Shown here: positions 1 through 5,802 of the stretch, one piece after another
Position numbering within the stretch: the first letter of the stretch is position 1
How the letters are laid out: each line of letters opens with the position of its first letter
Virus record (IMG/VR): IMGVR_UViG_3300008339_007645
Span: 1-21,834 of that record
Source of the DNA: a virus
Direction: 5' to 3' (one strand)
Length of the DNA: 21,834 nt
Made by a program: the position numbers and the translations under genes
Notes under the pieces: model-generated
Told to the model about the DNA's origin: nothing
The model's input: only the letters and a program-made list of their open reading frames with translations
Database searches by the model: none

Positions 1-128
1 TGGCTCGGATCCACGCCTATCGCTCTGGCATCTTCCAACTGATCGACGTACCAGAGAAAGAGTTACCTAAGCGAAAAAAGCAACTACTAGCAGAAGGCTA
101 CGTCATCTCCCACGTCGAGATGGTTTGA
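1..128 (+). CDS. C-terminal end of an unidentified gene (5' end outside window)
   Basis: An open frame enters from the left edge (first full codon at base 3) and ends at TGA 126-128, giving the last 41 residues of a protein. The tail is mixed polar and basic (PKRKKQ) and ends in HVEMV. I do not recognise it. A hairpin follows 35 nt downstream and the next gene comes in from the opposite strand, so this is the last gene of a rightward unit. There is no start codon in view, so the length and function are unknown. Confidence 0.6.
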   Translation, partial: ARIHAYRSGIFQLIDVPEKELPKRKKQLLAEGYVISHVEMV

Positions 129-163
129 CGCTAAGATTCTGCGTGAAGTTCCCACAACTTCTC

Positions 164-191
164 GGAGGGCCGCTCGAAAGGGCGGCTTTCC
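164..191. terminator. Hairpin between convergent genes, possible bidirectional terminator
   Basis: GGAGGGCCGC (164-173) pairs with GCGGCTTTCC (182-191) over 10 bp, two of them G-T, around an 8-nt loop. It sits between the stop of the rightward gene (128) and the stop of the leftward 893-codon gene (212). The U-run after the stem is weak (TGCATCTTT), so termination efficiency is uncertain. Confidence 0.55.
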
Positions 192-211
192 TGCATCTTT
201 AAGAAGTCAGA

Positions 212-2893
212 TTACCGCCCAGTTAAGAACTCAGTCAGGCCAAGATCACCGCGCCAGATGTTGCGCTGCTCGTTAGCTAGGTCCACACGTCTTTGTAGCT
301 CGTTGCGCTTTTGCCGACGTTGCATCTCAGCACGCTGTGCTGGATTCAACGGACGAATCTGGGGAATGACAGCGGGACGAGAACCGAGGTTACGTCGTGT
401 GGGCGCAACAGTTTCCCGAGCAATCACTAAATCTCGGACTTTATTAAAGGAAGAACCGCTCTGCCAACCATAGTCAGGCCCTGCCCAGTACACAGTCTTA
501 CCGTTTTGTACAGCAGGTGTTCCTATAGCTCGTTGTAAATTTGTTGCGACAGGAGCAGCTCTGTTTGCAACACCAGTTCTGGGTGCGGTGCCGATCGTCT
601 GCCGAAGTTTGGGAACAATACCTTCACCAGTCTGTTGCCTCACAACTTCATTCAAAGCGCGAGTACCAGCAACCCCAACCATGCCAGCGCCAATACCGGG
701 AGCTAAAGGAGCAGCGACCGGCGTGGCTAAAACAGCAGCAGAAGCCGCAGCAGCAGGAAGACTCTGCACAAACTCGGTTGCCATCTGCCTACCCATTCCC
801 GCAGGCCCCTGTTGATACCCTGTTCGAATTGCTTCAGGACTAGGGATAAGATCAGCCGCGCCGGGAAGGAGAGCAGAAGGGGCTCGTTTAATCCCGGCAG
901 TCAACTCTCGTGCGCCTGCCACGGCGGCGTTTATCGGATCTACTGAGTAATAACTGCGTTTGTACGTGTCCTTGCCTTCAGACAACGGTGCGCGGAAAGG
1001 CTGAATAGGTACAGTGGATCCGGTATCAGGATCTATGTATCCGTACTGACCTTGAACAGTGTCGGCACCAAAACCCATTTTTTGATACCAAAGTGCTCTT
1101 TTGTTACCGGATTCTGGTCGGTTCCTAGTGGACTCATTACTCGCTGGATTGTTTCTAACGACAGCACCTAAAGGAAGGCCTCGTCTAAAGTTATTAGTTA
1201 CAAAGTTCATAATATCTTGCTTCACTTCCGGCGGAGCATTTACATCACCATAAGAATCGTTTACAGTAAAGTCGATGTTATATACCCCGGCATAAGGTTT
1301 ATCTTCAAGCATTTTTAACACAGACTCATTCATGTCTCTAGAGTACAACGCATAAGCGTTTGGGTCTCTATTTATATCTACTCTGTACGGTTTACCCTCA
1401 TTAGAATAAAATGTCTCAGAAATAACAGGTTCAAAATCATCAGGTATATACGGTTGATCGAAAAAACTTAGTTTTTCTAGAGCTTTATCGTACGTCCCAC
1501 CTAGATTTGAATACTCCCCTCCGCCCACGCCTGCTGTTCTTGTGGGAACGTCAATAAGATTCTCTCTAGCTTCTTGTATATAACTACGTATAAAGTCCTC
1601 AGCTGCCTTTTTTACTTTCTGATTTCGTATATTTACTAGAGAATTGTTAGCCAACCGAGCTACTGCCGTAGGAATCCCTTCATTACGCACAGAACTCCTA
1701 AACGAGTTACGTACGTCAGCGAGATTTGGGTCGTCAAGTGAAATAGACTTTAACCCTGCATTTATATCCTCTAAAACACCGTAGGGTAACTTTTCATAAG
1801 ATTTTGGAATATAATCACTATAGTATTTGTTTAAATCTTCTTTTGATATTCGACTACCTTGAGCGTACCCTTCTAATACACGGGATACCTCAGGGTACTC
1901 ACCGGCAAACTTATAGACCTCACTAGCAGATCTTCCATCATAATCAGCGTTACGAGCACTGTTCTTCTTTCTAAGAGCTTCAGCTTCAGTATCGTAAGCG
2001 TCGGTGGGCAGGCTACGGTTATATCTAAGGTAGTTATATACATAGTCAGAATCAAAGCTCGGATTGTTTTGAAGCCTTCCTAAGCGTTCGGCAAATTCAC
2101 CGGGAAACGAAGCAGAATCTCCGCTACCGATTTCAGTAACACCTAAATCATTTCTATTAATTAGAGTTCTAAAATACTCATTATCATAATCACCAGGAAT
2201 CTCTACCTCGATAGGAGCGTTTAAAGCAGACGATCCAAAACGTTGGTTTAAGTTTTGCCCAGCTCTAACCAAAGGGTCGTTAGATAGATTTAGCTCAGAC
2301 TGACGTGCAAATTTTGAAACAACATCAGGTCTTTGAAGAAACTCAATATCAGCGCTTAAAATATCAGGGCTCAAGTTAACGGCTGTTTGAGCTGTCCGCT
2401 CAAAAGGACTAAGTTCATTCGTTAAACCTCCGCCGCCAATTGACGTGCGATAACGCTTACCCGTGGTTGGGTCGGGGATTCCACGGCTAAGTAAGGTAGA
2501 AATATTTTTTAAGTGACTTCGGCTCCCATAAGCTCCAGGCGTTTCCCCAAAAAGCTGCCTTAGAGAATAAGCATCCTCTAAAGCAGACATATCAGAGGGA
2601 TGAACCGAGCTAAGATCCTGTACAAGTTTAGGATTACCTCTTATATCTCTTTTTACTCTAAAAGCGTTTTGAAATGCTGTAGCATCGTCTAACCGATTTC
2701 CAGCTTCGTCGAACGTGATATTGCCTAAAAGACCCCTTAAATTGCGCGGATCATCAAAAAAGTTAGTACGTCTTTGAGTTGTATAAGAAGATTCAGTAAA
2801 CGGTATCTCCAGTTGATACCCATACACATTACCTAAAGGCTGTATATCCGCAGAATCAACGAAACTGCGCCAGTTTTCTCTACCTTCAGGCAC
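212..2893 (-). CDS. Large protein of unknown function, possible virion/internal protein (893 aa)
   Basis: Long leftward gene. The only usable start is GTG at 2893: an in-frame TAG lies four codons upstream (TAG GTA TCT AAA GTG), and the first internal Met is near residue 100. No convincing Shine-Dalgarno is present. The first two thirds are polar, rich in Asn, Ser, Tyr and Asp. Residues about 596-610 contain NKRALWYQKMGFG, which recalls the C-terminal R-x-x-x-Y-x-K-x-GFG stretch of GNAT acetyltransferases, but no full GNAT domain is evident. Residues about 705-745 form an Ala/Gly/Pro-rich hydrophobic stretch that could enter a membrane. The last 80 residues are Arg/Gln-rich and probably helical. 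Size plus this hydrophobic-then-basic tail suggests an internal or ejected virion protein, but that is inference. The 5' two thirds are clearly more AT-rich than the 3' third, so the gene may be mosaic. Confidence 0.75.
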   Translation of the reverse strand: MPEGRENWRSFVDSADIQPLGNVYGYQLEIPFTESSYTTQRRTNFFDDPRNLRGLLGNITFDEAGNRLDDATAFQNAFRVKRDIRGNPKLVQDLSSVHPSDMSALEDAYSLRQLFGETPGAYGSRSHLKNISTLLSRGIPDPTTGKRYRTSIGGGGLTNELSPFERTAQTAVNLSPDILSADIEFLQRPDVVSKFARQSELNLSNDPLVRAGQNLNQRFGSSALNAPIEVEIPGDYDNEYFRTLINRNDLGVTEIGSGDSASFPGEFAERLGRLQNNPSFDSDYVYNYLRYNRSLPTDAYDTEAEALRKKNSARNADYDGRSASEVYKFAGEYPEVSRVLEGYAQGSRISKEDLNKYYSDYIPKSYEKLPYGVLEDINAGLKSISLDDPNLADVRNSFRSSVRNEGIPTAVARLANNSLVNIRNQKVKKAAEDFIRSYIQEARENLIDVPTRTAGVGGGEYSNLGGTYDKALEKLSFFDQPYIPDDFEPVISETFYSNEGKPYRVDINRDPNAYALYSRDMNESVLKMLEDKPYAGVYNIDFTVNDSYGDVNAPPEVKQDIMNFVTNNFRRGLPLGAVVRNNPASNESTRNRPESGNKRALWYQKMGFGADTVQGQYGYIDPDTGSTVPIQPFRAPLSEGKDTYKRSYYSVDPINAAVAGARELTAGIKRAPSALLPGAADLIPSPEAIRTGYQQGPAGMGRQMATEFVQSLPAAAASAAVLATPVAAPLAPGIGAGMVGVAGTRALNEVVRQQTGEGIVPKLRQTIGTAPRTGVANRAAPVATNLQRAIGTPAVQNGKTVYWAGPDYGWQSGSSFNKVRDLVIARETVAPTRRNLGSRPAVIPQIRPLNPAQRAEMQRRQKRNELQRRVDLANEQRNIWRGDLGLTEFLTGR

Positions 2894-2931
2894 TTTAGAT
2901 ACCTATATCTATAAATAGAGTCTACAACGAA

Positions 2932-2971
2932 CACCCACGGCTGGGCTCGAACCAGCGACCGACCGCTTAGA
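2932..2971 (-). pseudogene. 3' half of a tRNA gene (T-arm, acceptor strand, half of the anticodon loop)
   Basis: Read leftward: loop remnant TCTAA (2971-2967), anticodon-stem strand GCGGT, 5-nt variable loop CGGTC, a perfect T-arm GCTGG-TTCGAGC-CCAGC (2956-2940), acceptor strand CGTGGGT (2939-2933) and discriminator G (2932). A 5' half would need ACCGC and ACCCACG on this strand. Neither occurs up to the intact tRNA at 3448. The loop remnant TCTAA matches that of the neighbouring tRNA-Arg(UCU), so an Arg tRNA is the best guess. The fragment begins inside the anticodon loop and its TAA is the stop codon of the HNH gene. It could be a tRNA cut by insertion of that gene, the 3' exon of an interrupted tRNA, or an attP-type tRNA end. 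Confidence 0.75.
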
Positions 2972-3428
2972 TCTTAGGTAATACGCCAGACTTCGCACAA
3001 TTACTACGATACGCCTCAACATCAAAAACTTCATTAACAGTATGTTTAATTAAACTATTATACGAAATACCTGTAGCAGATTGAGCTTCTCTGCACGTTT
3101 TATACACGACGCCGTTAATAATCCACTTCTTACGCCTATTTAATGCCGAGTTTAAATGTACTGAACGTGAATCCCAGTAGTTATCTTTATTACTTCCGGC
3201 ACAAAGGTGCGAAGGATTAACACACCGACAATTATGACAAAGGTGCCTAACTAAAACTGAAGATTCAATAAAACCGAAGTGGAGATAATATGAATATCTG
3301 TGTGCGAGCCAATAACGTTTATTAACCATAAGCTGACCGTAGCCAGCACTATTTGTACTCTTTTGCCAAACCCAACACTCAGACTCTGAAGATACTTTTA
3401 CAGAAGATAAAAGACGTTCCAAAGACAT
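2967..3428 (-). CDS. HNH homing endonuclease (HNH_3 type) with NUMOD-like C-terminal domain
   Basis: 153 residues, ATG at 3428. The N-terminal part has the HNH_3-type lead-in C-W-x-W (18-21) and a G-Y-G motif, then R-H-L-C-x-N-x-R-C-V-N-P-S-H-L at 61-75. His62 is the expected general base, Asn71 and His74 complete the HNH, and Cys64 and Cys69 can bind structural zinc. Asn83 fits the last N of the motif. Residues about 102-130 (INGVVYKTCREAQSATG and onward) resemble the NUMOD1/IENR1 DNA-binding repeat found in homing endonucleases. The gene lies in the 20-nt gap after an intact tRNA-Arg, and its stop codon is part of a half-tRNA, so it probably inserted into or between phage tRNA genes. There is no Shine-Dalgarno. 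A TATAAT sits only a few bases before the ATG. The family call is firm and activity is unknown. Confidence 0.88.
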   Translation of the reverse strand: MSLERLLSSVKVSSESECWVWQKSTNSAGYGQLMVNKRYWLAHRYSYYLHFGFIESSVLVRHLCHNCRCVNPSHLCAGSNKDNYWDSRSVHLNSALNRRKKWIINGVVYKTCREAQSATGISYNSLIKHTVNEVFDVEAYRSNCAKSGVLPKI

Positions 3429-3447
3429 ACAAATTATATAGTGTAAA

Positions 3448-3520
3448 CACGCTCGGAGGGATTCGAACCCCCATGAGGCATCTTAGAAGGATGCTGCCTA
3501 ATCCATTCGGCCACGAGCGC
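3448..3520 (-). tRNA. tRNA-Arg (UCU anticodon)
   Basis: A full cloverleaf can be drawn on the minus strand: acceptor GCGCTCG/CGAGCGT (one G-T pair), D-arm GGCC...GGC, anticodon stem GCATC/GATGC around loop CTTCTAA (anticodon TCT), variable loop CTCAT, and T-arm GGGGG-TTCGAAT-CCCTC. The discriminator is G. CCA is not encoded (GTTTAC follows). UCU reads AGA and, by wobble, AGG codons. A phage would carry this tRNA to supplement a host poor in it. It is transcribed in the same direction as, and 20 nt before, the HNH gene. Confidence 0.95.
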
Positions 3521-3583
3521 ATAACTGTAGCTAAACAAATCGCGCACAAGACACGACGAGCTAACTGCAGCGAGACAAACAGC

Positions 3584-3790
3584 TTACCGGAAAGACGGAA
3601 CGTCCCCAAGCGCGTTCAAATACTGTTTCAGAAACACTTTGGCAGCGGACGTGGCGACAAAAGGATCGTCTGGAGCGTCCGCAAACTCCTCAACAACCAG
3701 TCCAAGCGAAGCTTCAGGACCGTAAGCTCGCACGATGTCGCCAAACCGCACGTCCGACAACGACTGATCAGCTTCTTGCCCTAACGCCAC
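3584..3790 (-). CDS. Small acidic hypothetical protein (68 aa)
   Basis: GTG start at 3790 preceded by AGGGGA about 12 nt upstream. The frame ends at TAA 3584, 63 nt before the tRNA-Arg. The protein is acidic in its middle (VVEEFADAPDD) with a likely helical C-terminal half (ATSAAKVFLKQYLNALG). Its composition looks like a real soluble protein. I do not recognise the family. It is probably the first gene of the leftward transcript that continues through the tRNA and HNH gene. Alternative frames over this stretch run through the tRNA and are not credible. Confidence 0.6.
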   Translation of the reverse strand: MALGQEADQSLSDVRFGDIVRAYGPEASLGLVVEEFADAPDDPFVATSAAKVFLKQYLNALGDVPSFR

Positions 3791-3852
3791 GCGGCAAATC
3801 CCCTAAAAAACCCTTGCTGTCAGTCTAATCGACCTAGTGATTCTCGATTTTT

Positions 3853-3948
3853 GAAGTATTAACTGAAAAGCTGCACGAGCTAATACTTCGGAATGGATGG
3901 CCCAGCCGTGAAACGCCTCAAGGACGTACAGGGGACTGGGCTCTTGAG
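3853..3948. ncRNA. Candidate structured RNA with a 9-bp stem and a possible pseudoknot
   Basis: GAAGTATTA (3853-3861) pairs with TAATACTTC (3881-3889). Directly after it, GCCCAG (3900-3905) pairs with CTGGGC (3936-3941), while CTCAAG (3917-3922) pairs with CTTGAG (3943-3948). These last two stems interlock, which is an H-type pseudoknot topology. All three are perfect. The stretch has no credible gene and lies just upstream of the leftward 68-codon gene. The strand is undecided because the pairing exists on both. It could be a leader RNA, an independent small RNA, or DNA-level repeats. Confidence 0.4.
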
Positions 3949-4029
3949 TAGTGACCCCCAGGTTTGAGCTTCCGTGGAGAGGCTTAGGAGGTGTTACTGG
4001 TTAAACTTTAGCCAAAAACCTAACGCATT

Positions 4030-4060
4030 CCTAATTTGAGTCAAATTAGGAGCAAATTAG
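4030..4060. promoter_or_regulatory. 21-bp perfect palindrome plus a third half-site, likely operator
   Basis: CCTAATTTGA (4030-4039) and TCAAATTAGG (4041-4050) are perfect inverted copies around a single G. A third partial copy, CAAATTAG, follows at 4053-4060. This is the layout of a dimeric repressor operator with an extra half-site. It lies between the small leftward gene ending at 4068 and the leftward unit that starts at 3790, so it could control the latter. Confidence 0.55.
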
Positions 4061-4067
4061 AAGTTAG

Positions 4068-4205
4068 TCAGACCTCGCGTAGCGCATCACGCAACGCTTC
4101 CCGCAGGTTTGCCGCCAAAAACCCGTTTTTGACCCGCTCAGCAACGGCAAGGGCCGCTTCAAGCTTGCGAATACGCTCCTCTTTAGTGCCAGTCATAGGG
4201 CTCAT
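4068..4205 (-). CDS. Small helical hypothetical protein (45 aa)
   Basis: A leftward frame from ATG 4205 (or ATG 4196) to TGA 4068-4070. The protein reads like a single charged amphipathic helix: after MSPMTGTKEERIRKLEAAL comes another Ala/Arg/Glu-rich stretch ending LREALRDALREV. The codon pattern and heptad-like hydrophobic spacing favour a real gene, but no Shine-Dalgarno precedes either ATG. Function unknown. It is the only plausible gene in the 1.9-kb gap between the leftward and rightward blocks. Confidence 0.45.
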   Translation of the reverse strand: MSPMTGTKEERIRKLEAALAVAERVKNGFLAANLREALRDALREV

Positions 4206-4514
4206 AGAAGACTAAAAATATTCTAGGCAGCATTTCCGCGCCGAAATTTTTTTCTAGGCGCCTAAGTCACCGTACGCACATAAAAAACAGCACCCCATAA
4301 AGACTTGAAAGGCGCATTTGGCAGTAGCCACGCGGCGTTTTGCGCATTTGCGCCCCTGTTACTATGCTGATACCAGAGATTTTGACCCCGTTTTACCCGC
4401 TCGCTACCAAAAACCTTCTCGCCGCCCCCGACGTGAAACGCGCGCGTATAAAAAAAAGGCCGATTGCGGTGAGCTATAACAACCGGAGTGCAATCGTAAT
4501 CGTAAGCATAAGCT

Positions 4515-4577
4515 TATACAAACCAGTTAGCTATTCTTTATACTTTGTGAGTTAGCTACAACAACGTATCTGTTGTA
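4515..4577 (+). promoter_or_regulatory. Candidate sigma70-type promoter flanked by GTTAGCTA repeats
   Basis: TATACA (4515-4520) and TATACT (4539-4544) are spaced 18 bp apart, reasonable -35 and -10 matches for rightward transcription. The octamer GTTAGCTA occurs at 4526-4533 (spacer) and again at 4551-4558 (near the predicted start), 25 bp apart, as expected for a regulator site. A 7-bp hairpin, TACAACA/TGTTGTA (4557-4563 with 4571-4577), would open the transcript. The transcript would run into the GC-rich, gene-poor stretch that follows. Confidence 0.45.
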
Positions 4578-4586
4578 TCACACTAT

Positions 4587-4711
4587 GGGGGGGGGGTGCC
4601 TGAGTTATTTATAAACGCGTGCGTGCGCGTGGGCGCGTGCGTGTGTGCGTGCGTGTGCCCGCATGTGTGCGTGTGTGCGCGTTACATACGCGGGTGCGTG
4701 TGCGTGTGCGC
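4587..4711. repeat. Ten-G run followed by ~98 bp of alternating purine/pyrimidine (Z-DNA-prone)
   Basis: Ten consecutive Gs at 4587-4596. From about 4614 to 4711 the sequence is almost entirely alternating GT/GC/AC steps with only a few phase breaks, the sequence class that adopts left-handed Z-DNA under negative supercoiling. Open frames over it give Val/Cys/Ala/Arg repeats and are not genes. It lies in the region between the leftward and rightward blocks, where a supercoil-sensitive element or replication feature is plausible. Confidence 0.8.
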
Positions 4712-4719
4712 AGTTCCTT

Positions 4720-5120
4720 CCCTGCCCTTGCCCCAACCCCATGGGAGTGTGCCAATCGGCAAACCGTCACAAGCTTGCGGAACGGGGGATCCTGCTGTGA
4801 TCAAACTGGGCACAAGCCGATCGGGGAAGCCGAGAGGCCAGACATAGGACCGCAGTCGCGACGACCGTGGCCCGTTGGCGTGTAGACCTAGCGTCCGCAG
4901 AAAGTATTCCTTCGGGGAGAGATTGCGGGTGGCCGGTATGAAACCAACGTGGCCGCGTAGCGATATGCGTAACCCCCCTGAGGCTAGTAGCCAGACAGAG
5001 GACATCGGAACTCCGACTAACGACCCTCTGCGCACTAGAACCCTCCGCTCACCCGGTTTGGCCTGCGTGTCAAGCTAAGGGAAGCCTGAGGCTAGTGTCT
5101 TGCCCGAAAGGCCCTTACGT
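4720..5120. other. GC-rich gene-free stretch with many hairpins; candidate large noncoding RNA
   Basis: No credible gene. Pairings visible by eye include TGCC-AATC-GGCA (about 4751-4762), GGCT-AGT-AGCC (about 4983-4993), and CAGAGG...CCTCTG enclosing TCGG-AACT-CCGA (about 4996-5030). A three-way junction is also possible: AAGG (5077-5080) with CCTT (5113-5116) around AGCC-TGA-GGCT and GCC-CGAAA-GGC. The 12-mer CCTGAGGCTAGT is repeated exactly at 4977-4988 and 5085-5096. It is richer in GC than its surroundings and lies downstream of a promoter-like sequence. Giant phage RNAs such as GOLLD and ROOL also occur in such gene-poor, tRNA-near places, but I cannot show homology. Confidence 0.4.
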
Positions 5121-5143
5121 TGCGTCCGTTAGTTACATTAACC

Positions 5144-5417
5144 CTATACTGTCCGCGTATAGTTTAGAGGGGCAAACGTAGGTTCTACTTTACATGGAAC
5201 TGATTTTATCATCCCGGATTATACGTTAGGCTTTGTAAGTTTAATGTAACTTCAATACGCTACTGTCAGCGAGCACAATGTATCTACATTGTCAGCGTGC
5301 AGGTTAGTTACAGTGGCACACTGTACCTATAGCTAACTGGTTTGGTTATTGTAACCACGCCGGTCTGCATTGTTTCCCACTGAGCGGTAGTCTCACGATG
5401 GCGAGACAATGTATCTA
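5144..5417. repeat. Cluster of inverted repeats and ACAATGTATCTA iterons
   Basis: Five perfect inverted repeats occur in 270 bp: CTATAC/GTATAG (5144-5162), ACAATGTA-TC-TACATTGT (5275-5292), TACAGTG-GCA-CACTGTA (5309-5325), TGGTTA-TTG-TAACCA (5343-5357) and GTCTC/GAGAC (5390-5407). The 12-mer ACAATGTATCTA is repeated at 5275-5286 and 5406-5417, and TACATTGTC at 5285-5293 and 5514-5522. No gene overlaps. Such a density of dyads and direct repeats suits an origin or multi-operator control region, or several hairpins of a leader RNA. Confidence 0.6.
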
Positions 5418-5522
5418 AGCCTAGGTAACTGTGTGATCTGTAGTTAATCTGTGCGCTGATTATGTTTCACGCATACTGTCAGGCTGACTCTTTATGGGGG
5501 GCCTGATTAAATGTACATTGTC

Positions 5523-5601
5523 GGCAGACTGGATCATTCTTTGATCATGCATTGATCCTTTGTGATCATGACGCTATCCTTCCAACTGTATCTAGTCTGC
5601 C
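5523..5601. promoter_or_regulatory. Phased GATC array inside a 12-bp inverted repeat
   Basis: GATC occurs at 5532, 5543, 5554 and 5564, spaced 11, 11 and 10 bp, so all four face the same side of the helix. The array is enclosed by GGCAGACTGGAT (5523-5534) and ATCTAGTCTGCC with an extra A at its left (5590-5601), which pair over 12 bp with one G-T. GATCA-TGCAT-TGATC forms a dyad within it. TTGATC (5553-5558) and TATCCT (5575-5580), 16 bp apart, could be a promoter for the small-gene block, putting the array over its -35 region. Possible roles are a repressor operator, a methylation-sensitive switch, or part of an origin. Confidence 0.5.
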
Positions 5602-5604
5602 TAC

Positions 5605-5660
5605 ATTGATTCTCTCCCGCAGGATGTTTCATACATCTTGCCTGAGGGATTCACCCTCAC
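5605..5660 (+). ncRNA. Structured RNA element, copy A (two hairpins)
   Basis: Starts with ATTGATTCTCTCCCG. Hairpin 1 is GCAGGATGT-TTCAT-ACATCTTGC (9 bp, one G-T), and hairpin 2 is TGAGGG-ATTCA-CCCTCA. Copy B at 6057-6110 keeps the flanks and hairpin 2 exactly but has a different hairpin-1 stem that still pairs perfectly, so the structure rather than the sequence is conserved. The element ends 31 nt before the ATG of a 26-codon gene, with GGTGA just before that ATG. It is likely a cis-acting leader element. I do not match it to a known riboswitch. Confidence 0.7.
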
Positions 5661-5691
5661 AAATCCACTTTGCATTAACAGGTGATTCATC

Positions 5692-5772
5692 ATGACTGCC
5701 AAGCAAATCGAAGCCATTGCACGTAAAGCTGCGGGCCTTCAGCGTAAGCAAGCGGCCAAACTTCCCCGCTGA
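5692..5772 (+). CDS. Short basic peptide (26 aa) downstream of RNA element A
   Basis: ATG 5692 to TGA 5770-5772, with AGGTGA six nt before the ATG. The peptide is Lys/Arg/Ala/Gln-rich (MTAKQIEAIARKAAGLQRKQ, then AAKLPR), likely one amphipathic basic helix. It is the first frame after structured RNA element A. It might be a real small protein that binds nucleic acid, or a leader peptide whose translation is controlled by the element. The good ribosome site, unusual in this block, argues that it is translated. Confidence 0.6.
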   Translation: MTAKQIEAIARKAAGLQRKQAAKLPR

Positions 5773-5777
5773 TCTAT

Positions 5778-5786
5778 AACTAACCC
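5778..5786 (+). repeat. AACTAACC intergenic motif, site 1
   Basis: AACTAACCC lies just after the stop of the 26-codon gene and 25 nt before ATG 5803. The same motif recurs at 6399-6407, 6958-6966, 7212-7220 and 7833-7841, always after a stop codon, and 24-25 nt before the next ATG in the first four cases. TAACTAA gives stops in two frames. It could be a processing site, a translation element or a stop spacer. Confidence 0.65.
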
Positions 5787-5802
5787 ATCGCAACTTAATC
5801 TC

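Noticed and set aside
2932-3428. Group I intron interrupting a tRNA
   Set aside because: No 5' tRNA exon with ACCGC/ACCCACG is found upstream, and no P3-P7 core could be recognised. The endonuclease frame fills nearly all the interval.
3353-3784. 143-codon rightward frame
   Set aside because: It runs antisense through the HNH gene start, the intact tRNA-Arg and the 68-codon gene.
4340-4555. 71-codon rightward frame
   Set aside because: It runs through the promoter-like sequence and direct repeats, has no ribosome site, and its composition changes abruptly along its length.
4596-5078. Several overlapping frames, including a 117-codon leftward one (4682-5035)
   Set aside because: They translate the GC-rich repeats into low-complexity or tRNA/rRNA-like nonsense protein, lack ribosome sites and cover hairpins on the opposite strand.
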